Assembly (NCBI RefSeq): GCF_016785085.1
Contig: NZ_JAENHO010000015.1
Coordinates: forward strand, 149,568-213,567
Reading direction: 5' to 3'
Length of the DNA stretch: 64,000 nt
Source: Paractinoplanes lichenicola
Lineage (GTDB): Bacteria; Actinomycetota; Actinomycetes; Mycobacteriales; Micromonosporaceae
The translations under genes were made by a program, and so were the position numbers. The notes under the pieces were generated by a model, which saw nothing but the letters and a program-made list of their open reading frames with translations, had not been told where the DNA came from and ran no database searches. Below are positions 16,716-25,315 of this stretch, piece after piece. Numbering within the stretch: the first letter of the stretch is position 1; each line of letters starts with the position of its first letter.

Positions 16716-18049
16716 TTCGCTTGCCTCATCCGCGCGACGATGCCGGTGTCGTAATCGCCGGAGAGGAACTCGTCGTTCTCCAGCAACTCGGCGAAGAAGG
16801 GCAGATTGTTCTTAGGGCCGGCGATCTGGAAACCGGCCACCGCCGTACGGGCTCGGGCGATCGCCTCGTCCCGGTCGGCGCCGAAGACGATCAGCTTGGC
16901 CATCAAGGAGTCGTAGGACATGCCGACCGTCGTGCCCTCGGCGTAGCCGGAGTCGACCCGGATGTCGTCGCCGCTCGGCTCGACCCACGTGGTGACCTTG
17001 CCGGGGCCGGGCAGGAAGCGCTTCGGATCCTCGGCGTTGACGCGCAGCTCGATGGCGTGGCCCCGGGTCGCGCTGGTCACCGTGGCCGGCTCGCCCGACG
17101 CGATGAGCAGCTGCTGCTCGACCAGGTCGATGCCGTGGATCAGCTCGGTGATCGGGTGCTCGACCTGCAGCCGCGTGTTCATCTCGAGGAAGAAGAACTC
17201 GCCGGTGGCCGGGTCGAGCAGGCACTCGACCGTGCCGGCGTTGCGATAGCCGACCGCCTCGCCCGCCTTGACCGCGGCCGCCAGGAAGCGTTCGCGCAGC
17301 TCGGGGCCGACGGCCGGGCTCGGCGCCTCCTCCACCAGCTTCTGGTTGCGGCGCTGCACCGAGCACTCGCGCTCGGAGAGGGCGATCACGCGGCCGTCGG
17401 CGAGACCCAGGATCTGCACCTCGACATGCCGTACGCGGGGGAAGTAGCGCTCGATCAGCACGTCGCCGCTGCCGAACATCCGCTCGGCGAACGTGCGCAC
17501 CTTGCCGAGCTCGCGGCGCAGCGCCTCCTCGTCGTCGGCGACCGCCATGCCCATGCCGCCACCGCCCGCAGCCGCCTTGACCATCACCGGATAGCCGATC
17601 GTGGCCGCGGCCGCGATCGCCTCGCCCTCGGTCGCGACCGGCTGCTGCGTGCCCGGCGCGACCGGCACCCCCGCCGCGGCCATCAGGTTGCGCGCGTTGA
17701 TCTTGTCGCCCATCGCCTCGATCGCGTCGGCGCTCGGACCGACCCAGATCAGGCCGTTCTGCTCGACCAGACGGGCGAAGCCGGCGTTTTCGCTGAGGAA
17801 GCCGTAACCGGGGTGGATGGCCTGGGCGCCGGTGGACTTCGCGGCGGCCAGGATCGCCTCGGTGTTGCGATAGCTCTGGGCCGGGTCGGCCGGGCCGACG
17901 CAGACCGCCTCGTCGGCCTCGACGACGAACGGCATGCCCTCGTCGGCGTCGGAATGCACAGCGATCGTGCGGATGCCGAGCCGTCGTGCGGTCCGGATGA
18001 TCCGGCGGGCGATCTCGCCCCGGTTGGCGATGAGCAGCGAGTCGATCAT
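16712..18049 (-). CDS. Biotin carboxylase subunit (no carrier domain)
   Basis: A 445-residue ATP-grasp enzyme. It shows the N-terminal LLIANRGEIARRIIRTARRLG, the HPGYGFLSEN motif, the glycine-rich ATP loop KAAAGGGGMGMAV, ERECSVQRRNQKLVEEAPSP and FLEMNTRLQVEHPITE. It carboxylates biotin using ATP and bicarbonate. The length matches stand-alone bacterial AccC (~450 aa). It ends without the C-terminal BCCP domain (no MKM biotinylation motif) usually fused in actinobacterial acyl-CoA carboxylase alpha subunits, and no free BCCP gene is visible in the window. It is flanked by tetR upstream (83 bp) and HMG-CoA lyase downstream (4-bp overlap). Confidence 0.93.
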   Translation of the reverse strand: MIDSLLIANRGEIARRIIRTARRLGIRTIAVHSDADEGMPFVVEADEAVCVGPADPAQSYRNTEAILAAAKSTGAQAIHPGYGFLSENAGFARLVEQNGLIWVGPSADAIEAMGDKINARNLMAAAGVPVAPGTQQPVATEGEAIAAAATIGYPVMVKAAAGGGGMGMAVADDEEALRRELGKVRTFAERMFGSGDVLIERYFPRVRHVEVQILGLADGRVIALSERECSVQRRNQKLVEEAPSPAVGPELRERFLAAAVKAGEAVGYRNAGTVECLLDPATGEFFFLEMNTRLQVEHPITELIHGIDLVEQQLLIASGEPATVTSATRGHAIELRVNAEDPKRFLPGPGKVTTWVEPSGDDIRVDSGYAEGTTVGMSYDSLMAKLIVFGADRDEAIARARTAVAGFQIAGPKNNLPFFAELLENDEFLSGDYDTGIVARMRQAK

Positions 18050-18093
18050 CGTTGACCTTCTCTTCTCTGGTTCAGGCCCTTGTGAGGCCGTTT

Positions 18094-18161
18094 CTTACCG
18101 CCCGATCAGGGCGTGCATCGTGGGCCCTTTTGTTACCGGCCGATCAGGGCGTGCAGCGTGG
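18094..18161. repeat. Duplicated 3' end of the tetR gene
   Basis: Two 30-bp segments, 18094-18123 and 18132-18161, match at 27 of 30 bases with a 38-bp period. The second copy encodes the last TetR codons (TLHALIGR plus stop); the first is a diverged copy (TMHALIGR plus stop) just beyond the stop codon. This suggests an old tandem duplication in the tetR to biotin-carboxylase spacer. Confidence 0.75.
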
Positions 18162-18738
18162 CCTCGCGCAGCAGGGCGGCGCGGCGGCGGCGGTCGACCT
18201 CGCCGCCGAGGAAGGGGGTCGAGTTCATCAGGCCGAACGCCGAGTGGGCGAGCACCCGGGCCTCGGGGGCGTCGAGCTCGGGGCGCAGCGTGGCCAGCAC
18301 GCCCACCCACTCCTCGACGTAGAGGCGCTGGAGGCGGCGGATCTGGCGGCGCGGCTCCTCGGGCAGGCGGTCGAGCTCGTGCAGGTGCAGCGCGATGACG
18401 GCCGGGTTGTTGAGCGCGAACTCGACGTGGAAGTCGATCAGGTCGGCCAGCGCGGCGCTCGCGTCCTCGGGGTGCAGCGTCACCCGGGCCTGGCCGCCGT
18501 GCAGCAGGCTCTCGCTCACCGGGATCAGGGCGGCGACCAGCATCGCCTCCTTGCCGGCGAAGTGGTGATAGAGCGCCGGGCCGGTCACCCCGGCCGCCGA
18601 GCCGATGTCGTCCATCGAGACACCGTGATAGCCACGGGCCGCGAAGAGACCGACCGCGATCTCGAGGATCTCGTCGCGGCGCGACCGTCGCCGGGGCGCG
18701 GGCGGGCCCTGACGCTGCTGCTGATCAACCGTTGTCAC
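18133..18738 (-). CDS. TetR family regulator of the acyl-CoA catabolic genes
   Basis: A 201-residue TetR protein. The N-terminal helix-turn-helix (about 20-66) reads RDEILEIAVGLFAARGYHG, then VSMDDIGSAAGVTGPALYHHFAGKEAML, which is canonical. The C-terminal ligand domain is typical of actinobacterial TetR proteins next to acyl-CoA genes, which bind acyl-CoA thioesters (family knowledge). It is first in a minus-strand operon with biotin carboxylase and HMG-CoA lyase. A TAACGGGCGTTC operator lies 35-46 bp upstream of its start, and two copies stand at the carboxyltransferase promoter, so I infer autoregulation plus control of the second operon. Derepression by a leucine-pathway acyl-CoA is the likely logic. 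Confidence 0.9.
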   Translation of the reverse strand: MTTVDQQQRQGPPAPRRRSRRDEILEIAVGLFAARGYHGVSMDDIGSAAGVTGPALYHHFAGKEAMLVAALIPVSESLLHGGQARVTLHPEDASAALADLIDFHVEFALNNPAVIALHLHELDRLPEEPRRQIRRLQRLYVEEWVGVLATLRPELDAPEARVLAHSAFGLMNSTPFLGGEVDRRRRAALLREATLHALIGR

Positions 18739-18772
18739 GTGGTCACTTTAACCCGCTGTCAACCCCTGGCCT

Positions 18773-18784
18773 TAACGGGCGTTC
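18773..18784. promoter_or_regulatory. TetR-type operator upstream of tetR
   Basis: TAACGGGCGTTC matches TAACG-NN-CGTTA with one mismatch and lies 35 bp upstream of the tetR start, touching the stop codon of the upstream TPR gene. It matches the two copies at 12694-12722. Confidence 0.65.
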
Positions 18785-21701
18785 AGGATGTGGAACGGCC
18801 ATCCGCGGCGGCCACCGCTTCCTCGTGGACCCGCTCGGCCAGATCACGGCTCGACGAATCGGCCGGCATCCGCTCGAGCAGCGCCCGCAGCAGCGCCTCG
18901 GCCTCGGCCGCCCGGCCCGAGCGCAGCAGGGCCTCGCCCCGCATGCCCTCCAGGCGGTCGGCCTGATCGATCGCGCCGATCGCGGTCAGCCGCTCGGGAG
19001 CATCGCTCAGGTGCGGCAGCGCCTCCTCGTAACGCCCGCGGGACATCAGAAGGTTACCGGCCTCGTACGCCGTCATCGAACGCTGGAAGATCGCATTCGG
19101 CTCGGCGGCGAGCTCGGGCGGCAGCTCGTCGAACTTCCGGCCGATCTGCTCGATCACTTCGAGGCCGCGTTCGGGCTGGTCGGCATAGTGCAGGGCACCG
19201 ACCGCCCGGCGCAGCGCCCGCAGCTCGCCGATCGGGTCGCCCGACTCGTGCAGGGCCGAGGCCGAGGCCAGGAAAGTCTCGGCTGCCTCGGCGTCGCGGT
19301 CCATGTCGAAGAGAAGGCCGGCCGCGTCCTCGGCGATCTGGCCGCGGCCCGCCGGGTTGCCGTCGAGCCGCTCGATCAGCGTGCGATAGAGGATGAGGGC
19401 GCCGTCCGGGTCGCCGATCTGGCGATAGAGCCCGGCCAGCAGGTAGCGCGCGTTGTCGGCCGCGTCGTCGTCCTCGAGCTGCTCGAAGCGGGCCAGCGCC
19501 TCCTCGGCCACCTCGGCCCCCTCGACCGGGCGGCCGGCCAGGCGATAGGCGTTGGCCAGGTCGTTACGGGCGTGCGCGCCGGCGACGTCGAGGCCGCCCT
19601 CGGCACACAGGGCGACCGCCTCGACCAGGTCGACGATCGCCTCGTCGGGCCGGCCCAGCTGCAGCAGCGCGTTGCCCCGGCCCAGGCGGGCGGGCAGCGA
19701 CTTCTCCGGCTCGCCGGTGGCGATCACGGCGCTGAACACCTCGACCTGCTCGGCCGGGTCGTCGAGGGCGTGGCCGAGGATCGTGCCGGCCTCGGCGATG
19801 CGGCGGCCGGGGCCCTCGGCGCGATAGAACTCCCATGCCTCGCGGGCCGCGGTCAGCGCCTCGTCGTGCCGGTGGGCGGCCATCCGATTGCGGGCGCGCA
19901 GCATCGTGTGCATCGCGACCATGCGCGGGTCGCCGGTCTGGGCGGCGAGCTCGTCGCTGCGATCGCCGGCCTCGTTCGCCTCGTCGAGCCGGCCGTTCAT
20001 CAGGTGCAGAATGGACAGTCGGGCCCACGCGTTGGCCTGCTCGAACGCGCCGCCGTGCTGCTCCTGATAGGTGACGTCGGCCAGGACCGGCGCTTCGTCG
20101 ACCGGCTCGCCGGAGTAGCCACGGTCGAGCGCTGTGCGGGCCCGCAGCGCACTGGCCTCACGAGCCGCATCCGCCACCCGGCTCCCGTCGGCGGCATCTG
20201 GGCCGCTCTCCGCACCCGCGTTGTTCGCATCCCCGCTGTCCGTGGGCGCGCTGCTCGCCGCGGCCCCGTCAACACCCGCGACGACCTCATCGAACAACTC
20301 CACCGCCCGGGCCCAATGCTCACCCGCGCCCGCGGACCGCATCCGGTTGCCGAGCATCACTTCACGGCGGGCCGCGAGCAGCGAATCGTCGAGCCGGGGA
20401 AAGCGGGCGTCGAGCGCCTCCAGGGTTGCGGTCAGGGCGGCGTCACGGTCTTCGCGCCAGTGCTGCCGGGCGAGGTCGAGCAGCTCGGCCGCAGTCGCGT
20501 CAGCCGGCACCTCCGGCTCATCCTGCTTCAGGGCGAGGCCCGGGGCGAACGTGTGATCGCCCGAAGCCGAGGCCGAGGTGGAGGCGTCCGGGGCGGTGCG
20601 GCGGGCGGTCGGCGAGAGGGGCAGCACCACCTCGTACGGCTCGGCGGCCAGGTCGGCGGCGATCGAGCGGCTCTGGTGATCGGTGCCGTTGCGCTCGTCG
20701 AACTTCTTGGCCAGCTCGGTCGCCCGGGCCGCGAGCTCGATGCCCAGAGCCGTCGCCGAGATGTCACCGTGCTCGCGGCGGTGGATGATCGTCTCGCCGT
20801 GGCCGAGCTCGGTCAGCCGGCGCAGCAGCATCGCGGCGTCGGCCGAGAAGTGCATCTCGGCGGCCGGCGAGGGCGCCTTGTCGAGCCAGTCGATGTGCCG
20901 CTGCAGGATCTCGAGGCCCCGGTGCTCGTTGCCGGTCTGCGCGCAGAACGCCAGGTGGGTGCCGAGATTCCACAGGTCGGCGAGGTTGCCGCGCTCCAGC
21001 CGATACGACCGGCGGTGGGCGTCGGCCGCGTCGTCGACGCGGCCGGTGCGCAGATAGGCCACCATCAGCTCGCGCAAGATGCCCTGCGGCTGTTCGCTGC
21101 AGGTCAGCTCGCCGGCCAGCACGGGCTCGGCGGTCGCGATGACGTCGGCGAACCGGTCGCGCTCGTTGTAATAGGCCGCCACCGACGACGGGTCGCAACC
21201 GATGCAGTCGGACAGTTCGTCGCGCGGCGCGGCCTGCCAGCGGGCGAACCACTCGTCGGCCTCGGGCGCGCCGACGTGATCGGCCACCAGGTAGCGGTGC
21301 TTGTAGACGGCCTGCATGCTGTGGCCGTCCTCCCGGTAGCGCCGTTCCATGTCGTCGAGCACGGCCCGGGTGCGGTCGAGCGGGATCTCGGGGAAGTTGG
21401 TCATCGCGCTGACCATGGTCTTGAAGTGCCACAGCAGGGTGTGCTTGCCGTGGGCGTGATGCTGGCCGGGGTTGCGGTCGAAATCGGCGAGCGCCCAGGC
21501 GAAGGTGACGAACGCCTTGGCCGGCTCCCCGCCGTACGTGTAGGCGTTCGTGGCCAGCAGCCGGGCGGTGAAGGCCAGCCGCGGGTCACCGGCCGTGTCG
21601 GCGTGCCGGATCACCTCTTCGACCAGGGCGATCTGGGCGGCCCCGTGCGGCAGCGTGCGGGCCTGCTCGTAGAGGTCCCACAACTCGTCGGCGGTCTTCA
21701 C
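18783..21701 (-). CDS. Large TPR-repeat protein paired with an HSP90-like protein
   Basis: About 972 residues from GTG 21701, preceded by GGGAGGAC. The GTG overlaps the TGA of the HSP90-like gene by 4 bases (GTGA), so the two are translationally coupled. The whole protein is helical repeats of tetratricopeptide type, for example RYEEALPHLSDAPERLTAIG, GRPDEAIVDLVEAVALCAEG and GRAAEAEALLRALLERMP, interrupted near the middle by a Ser/Ala/Asp-rich linker. It has no signal peptide, membrane helix or enzymatic motif, so it should be cytoplasmic. In eukaryotes TPR proteins are the main HSP90 co-chaperones; a role as partner or client adaptor of the neighbouring HSP90-like ATPase is inference from gene fusion-like spacing. 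Confidence 0.85.
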   Translation of the reverse strand: MKTADELWDLYEQARTLPHGAAQIALVEEVIRHADTAGDPRLAFTARLLATNAYTYGGEPAKAFVTFAWALADFDRNPGQHHAHGKHTLLWHFKTMVSAMTNFPEIPLDRTRAVLDDMERRYREDGHSMQAVYKHRYLVADHVGAPEADEWFARWQAAPRDELSDCIGCDPSSVAAYYNERDRFADVIATAEPVLAGELTCSEQPQGILRELMVAYLRTGRVDDAADAHRRSYRLERGNLADLWNLGTHLAFCAQTGNEHRGLEILQRHIDWLDKAPSPAAEMHFSADAAMLLRRLTELGHGETIIHRREHGDISATALGIELAARATELAKKFDERNGTDHQSRSIAADLAAEPYEVVLPLSPTARRTAPDASTSASASGDHTFAPGLALKQDEPEVPADATAAELLDLARQHWREDRDAALTATLEALDARFPRLDDSLLAARREVMLGNRMRSAGAGEHWARAVELFDEVVAGVDGAAASSAPTDSGDANNAGAESGPDAADGSRVADAAREASALRARTALDRGYSGEPVDEAPVLADVTYQEQHGGAFEQANAWARLSILHLMNGRLDEANEAGDRSDELAAQTGDPRMVAMHTMLRARNRMAAHRHDEALTAAREAWEFYRAEGPGRRIAEAGTILGHALDDPAEQVEVFSAVIATGEPEKSLPARLGRGNALLQLGRPDEAIVDLVEAVALCAEGGLDVAGAHARNDLANAYRLAGRPVEGAEVAEEALARFEQLEDDDAADNARYLLAGLYRQIGDPDGALILYRTLIERLDGNPAGRGQIAEDAAGLLFDMDRDAEAAETFLASASALHESGDPIGELRALRRAVGALHYADQPERGLEVIEQIGRKFDELPPELAAEPNAIFQRSMTAYEAGNLLMSRGRYEEALPHLSDAPERLTAIGAIDQADRLEGMRGEALLRSGRAAEAEALLRALLERMPADSSSRDLAERVHEEAVAAADGRSTS

Positions 21702-23425
21702 TTGTCCTCCCCCGGGACGGCCCTGTCCAGCAGGCCCATGAACGAGCTGGTCAGCAACGCGGCGTCGGCCGGGCGGATCGGATGCTGGCCGAGCATCAGG
21801 GCCTGACCGTAGAGCGACTCGACGGCGAGACCCGCGAGCTCCGGGTCGCCGAGCGCGGTGATCCGCCGTACGAGGGCGTTGCGGTGATTGAGAACGAGCT
21901 GCGGGCGGTCGACCGTCGTGACCCGGGACAGCGCGTCGAGCACGCCGCCCCACAGGTCGTCGGCCGTGTCGCGGCTCTGGGTGAACTGCTCGTTGAACGC
22001 GGCGGCGCGGCTCACCAGATAGAGCGCGGGGACGCCGGCCGGGTCGAAGCCGCGCACCACGACCTCGCAGCCGAGCCGGTCGAGGCGGCGCTGGGCGGCG
22101 GCCAGGAACGGGCGCAGGCGCAGCTCGGTCTCGGTGTCGACGGCCGAGAACCGGGCCGCGACGTCGGACGGCTCGAGGCGCTCGACGCGCACCTCGGGAT
22201 CCACAGTGGCCAGCCGCTCGACGATGTCGGCGGTATAGACGATGCCGCCGTTGATCACCCCGAGATCCTGCGCGGCGGCGACCGACGAGAGCTGCCGGAA
22301 CTCGTCGTGACCGGCGGCGTAACGCAGCACCCCGTACCGCTCGCGGAACTCGGCCAGCGTGACGTAGCCCATGTTGGTCTCGACCGGCACCCACTGCTCG
22401 ACCAGGCGCAGCATCTCGTCGTCGTGCAGGGCCAAGGCCTTGACGCCGAGGGCGTGGATGGAGAGGAACTCGCCCAGGCGGCGCGGGTCGGTCGAGGCCA
22501 GCCGGACCAGCCAGCCGCGCAGCTGGTCGGCGATCGCCTCGCGGGTGTCGGCCAGCAGGTTGTCGTCGTAGAGCGCCTCGCGGCTGGCGGTCGGGCGCAG
22601 CTCGGTGCTGTCGACCACGCAGCGGGCGAAGAACGCCCACTCGGGCAGCAGCCCCTCGACACTCTCGGCCAGCAGCATGCGCTTCAGATAGACGCGGTGA
22701 CCGCCACGAGCGGCCGGGTTGACCGGGGTGGGCAGCACGAACGCCACCCCGGTGAGGCCGGCTTCGGGCACGTCGAGCGGCACCACGTCGAGCGGGCGAA
22801 AACCGAAGACCTCTTGCGCGTACGCGTTCAGGTCGCCGTCGGGCCAGGGCAGCGCGCCGGTCGTGACCTCGACGGTGTCGACCTCCACCCGTACGGGAAG
22901 GAGTGAGCCGTAGAGGCCGGCCAGCTCACGGACCGTCTCGGCGGTCAGCAGGTGCTCGGAGCCGCGGCGGGGCACCAGCGTGACCGTCGTGCCCGGTTCG
23001 CGCTCGTCGCCGGCGCGGACGTCGTAGCGCCCGTCGGAATAACCCGTCCAGAGCACGGGATCGGCGCCGGCGCGGCGGGTGTGCACGCGGATCTCGTCGG
23101 CCACCAGGAAGCAGGAGAGCAGGCCGATGCCGAACTGGCCGAGGAACTCGTGGCGGGCGAAGCCGAGCTCGTCGCGCTTCGAGCTGCGGCCGATCGTGGC
23201 CAGCAGCTCGTGCACCTGCGCCTCGGTGAGGCCGATGCCATTGTCGCTCACCCGCAGCGCGTCGGCCCCCGTGGTGATCGACACCAGGCCGGGCGAGCCG
23301 GTCGCGGTGATCGCGTCGACCGAGTTTTGCAGCAGCTCGCGCACGTAGACGCGCGGGCTCGCATACAGGTGATGGCTGAGGAGATCGACGATGCCACGGA
23401 GATCGACCTGGAACGTGTTGCTCAC
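21698..23425 (-). CDS. HSP90-family ATPase (HtpG-like)
   Basis: 575 residues from GTG 23425; E. coli HtpG is about 624. The N-terminal GHKL ATPase motifs are intact: RELLQNSVDAI (E and N for catalysis and Mg), DNGIGL, GQFGIGLLSCF (ATP lid), and GTTVTLVPR. The middle domain follows (VYLKRMLLAESVEGLLPEWAFFARCVVDSTELRPTASREALYDDN), with the HSP90 pattern L-P-x-W-x-x-F/FVRGVVDS, then a divergent C-terminal dimerisation region. The architecture is a diverged bacterial HSP90, seen in actinobacteria as HSP90 family protein. It is cotranscribed with the TPR gene by a 4-bp overlap. It has no signal peptide. Confidence 0.88.
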   Translation of the reverse strand: MSNTFQVDLRGIVDLLSHHLYASPRVYVRELLQNSVDAITATGSPGLVSITTGADALRVSDNGIGLTEAQVHELLATIGRSSKRDELGFARHEFLGQFGIGLLSCFLVADEIRVHTRRAGADPVLWTGYSDGRYDVRAGDEREPGTTVTLVPRRGSEHLLTAETVRELAGLYGSLLPVRVEVDTVEVTTGALPWPDGDLNAYAQEVFGFRPLDVVPLDVPEAGLTGVAFVLPTPVNPAARGGHRVYLKRMLLAESVEGLLPEWAFFARCVVDSTELRPTASREALYDDNLLADTREAIADQLRGWLVRLASTDPRRLGEFLSIHALGVKALALHDDEMLRLVEQWVPVETNMGYVTLAEFRERYGVLRYAAGHDEFRQLSSVAAAQDLGVINGGIVYTADIVERLATVDPEVRVERLEPSDVAARFSAVDTETELRLRPFLAAAQRRLDRLGCEVVVRGFDPAGVPALYLVSRAAAFNEQFTQSRDTADDLWGGVLDALSRVTTVDRPQLVLNHRNALVRRITALGDPELAGLAVESLYGQALMLGQHPIRPADAALLTSSFMGLLDRAVPGEDK

Positions 23426-23455
23426 GGCGGAGAAGGTACCGCGAACGGGCGACAA

Positions 23456-23483
23456 AAACGGGGCGGTTTCCGCCGCCCCGTTT
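23456..23483 (-). terminator. Rho-independent terminator after the sulfurtransferase gene
   Basis: AAACGGGGCGG (23456-23466) pairs with CCGCCCCGTTT (23473-23483) around a TTTCCG loop, 8 bp past the sulfurtransferase stop. On the minus strand the stem is followed by TTGTCG after the closing T residues, giving a TTTTTGT tail. Confidence 0.88.
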
Positions 23484-23490
23484 CGATCAC

Positions 23491-24390
23491 TCAGCTCAGG
23501 CCGCCCGGCTCCGAGCCCGTCGCGATGGGGGCACGCACCAGGTTGCCCCACTCGGTCCACGACCCGTCGTAGTTGCGGACCTGCGGATATCCGAGCAGGT
23601 AGCGCAGCGCGAACCAGGTGTGGCTGGACCGCTCGCCGATCCGGCAGTAGGCGATGATGTCGTCGCCCGACTCCAGGCCCAGCTCGTCGCGATAGATCTT
23701 GGTGAGCTCGTCGGCCGGCTTGAACGTGCCGTCCTCGTTCGCCGCCGACTTCCACGGCTTGCTCACCGCGCCCGGGATGTGCCCGCCGCGCAGCGCGCCC
23801 TCCTGCGGGTACGCCGCCATGTGGGTCAGCTCGCCCGTGTACTCCTGCGGCGAGCGCACGTCGACGAGCGGGCGCCCGCTGCTGATGTGCCCCATCACCT
23901 GATCACGGAACGCCCGGATCTCGGCGTCGTTGCGTACGGGAACCGGGTATTTCGCAGTGGGACGCTCGGTGCGGTCGCGAGTGAGCTCGCGCCCCTCGGC
24001 CGCCCACTTCTGCCGTCCGCCGTCGAGCAGGCGCACGTCACGGTGGCCGAAAAGGCTGAAGACCCAGAGGGCGTACGCGGCCCACCAGTTGAAGTTGTCG
24101 CCGTAGAAGACGATCGTGTCGTCGCGGCCGATGCCCTTGGCCTCGCAGAGCGCGGCGAAGGCGGCCGGATCGAGATAGTCGCGGGTGACCTGGTCGTTGA
24201 GCTCGAGATGCCAGTCGACCTTGACCGCGCCGGGGATGTGCCCGGTGTCGTAGAGCAGCACGTCCTCGTCCGACTCGACGACCACGAGGCCGGGCGTGTC
24301 GAGGTTGGCCGCGAGCCACTCGGTGGTGACGAGCTTGTCGGGATGCGCAAAGGCCTGGAGCGCAGGCGATGGATCGTTCGCAACAGACAT
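23491..24390 (-). CDS. sseA: Thiosulfate/3-mercaptopyruvate sulfurtransferase (tandem rhodanese)
   Basis: About 299 residues from ATG 24390 (a GTG 9 bp upstream is also in frame). It has two rhodanese domains. The N-terminal inactive one has VVVESDEDVLLYDTGHIPGAVKVDW; the C-terminal one has PLVDVRSPQEYTG and the active-site loop AYCRIGERSSHTW with catalytic Cys249. The CRIGERS loop is the actinobacterial SseA type. It moves sulfane sulfur from thiosulfate or mercaptopyruvate to a thiol acceptor. In mycobacteria sseA is next to a sufE-like gene; here a SufE gene is 3 kb away, separated by proS and a CBS gene. It ends in a strong terminator. Confidence 0.92.
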   Translation of the reverse strand: MSVANDPSPALQAFAHPDKLVTTEWLAANLDTPGLVVVESDEDVLLYDTGHIPGAVKVDWHLELNDQVTRDYLDPAAFAALCEAKGIGRDDTIVFYGDNFNWWAAYALWVFSLFGHRDVRLLDGGRQKWAAEGRELTRDRTERPTAKYPVPVRNDAEIRAFRDQVMGHISSGRPLVDVRSPQEYTGELTHMAAYPQEGALRGGHIPGAVSKPWKSAANEDGTFKPADELTKIYRDELGLESGDDIIAYCRIGERSSHTWFALRYLLGYPQVRNYDGSWTEWGNLVRAPIATGSEPGGLS

Positions 24391-24406
24391 GGGTGCCACG
24401 CTAGCC

Positions 24407-25174
24407 CTACTTGGTTGCGCTGAAGGGAGCCAGTTCCGGACGCTTGGCTGTGATCGACTCGCCGGACGAGTGACCGCGCAGGTGACGGCTGACCCAGGGC
24501 GCCAGGTGCTCGCGGGCCCAGCGCAGGTCGGCGCCGCGGGCCAGCAGCCACGGCGTGGGCTCGGGGGTCGGCGGCACCAGCATCCAATCCTCGTGCACGC
24601 CGACGCCGAGGGCGTTGAGCACGTGCCCGGCCGTACGGCGGTGGCCGGCCGGCGAGAGGTGCAGGCGGTCGGGGGCCCACATGTGCGGGTGGTGGAACGC
24701 GTCGTCGCCGAACAGGTCGACCAGGTGGGCGCCGTGCCGCTCGGCCAGCATGCTCGCGCCGTCGTTGAGCACGGCGGCCCGGCGGCCGAGAATCGCCGGC
24801 AGGTGCACGGTGACGTCGGCGAACCGGAACAGGATCACCTCGGCGCCCGACTCGCGCAGCCTCCGCACCACGCTGTCGAGCTGACGCACCAGGGCATGCG
24901 GATCGACCCGTACGCGCAGGGCGTCGTTGCCGCCGGCCGCGATGCTGACCAGGTCGGGGTGCATGGCGAGCGTCGGTTCGAGCTGCTCGTCGACGATCTC
25001 GTGCATGACCTTGCCGCGGATCGCGAGATTGGCGTACCCGAAGTCGGGACCCGAGTCGACCGCGAGTCGCGCGGCCACCAGATCGGCCCAGCCCCGGAAG
25101 CTGCCGTCCGGATATGCGTCGTTCAGACCCTCCGTGAAGCTGTCCCCCATAGCAACGAAGCTCCGATAAGCCAT
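24407..25174 (-). CDS. SGNH/GDSL-family hydrolase
   Basis: 255 residues. Catalytic blocks are visible in order: GDSFTEG near residue 10 (nucleophile Ser), NLAIRGK (Gly block), AAGGNDALR (Asn block) and APDRLHLSPAGHRR with D-x-x-H near residue 170. This is the complete SGNH set, so an esterase/lipase-type activity is expected. There is no signal peptide, so it is probably cytoplasmic. It is 16 bp upstream of sseA on the same strand and may be cotranscribed with it. The promoter must lie in the 141-bp gap shared with divergent proS. The substrate cannot be told from sequence. Confidence 0.9.
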   Translation of the reverse strand: MAYRSFVAMGDSFTEGLNDAYPDGSFRGWADLVAARLAVDSGPDFGYANLAIRGKVMHEIVDEQLEPTLAMHPDLVSIAAGGNDALRVRVDPHALVRQLDSVVRRLRESGAEVILFRFADVTVHLPAILGRRAAVLNDGASMLAERHGAHLVDLFGDDAFHHPHMWAPDRLHLSPAGHRRTAGHVLNALGVGVHEDWMLVPPTPEPTPWLLARGADLRWAREHLAPWVSRHLRGHSSGESITAKRPELAPFSATK

Positions 25175-25315
25175 CGCCGCCGCCCCCTTAACGTGCCCTC
25201 AATTTTTCCCGTGGGGAACACATTTCCACTGGATCAAGGGGCTGGGTAGCGTGACGATGGCGACACCTCGTAAAGGGAATGCCGACGGCAGGCCGACTTC
25301 CCTACGCTGCTCGGC

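Noticed and set aside
18783..22640. TPR frame extended upstream to about 1285 codons
   Set aside because: The upstream part overlaps the HSP90-like coding sequence and reads as arginine-rich shadow sequence; the GTG at 21701 with a coupled overlap is the real start.
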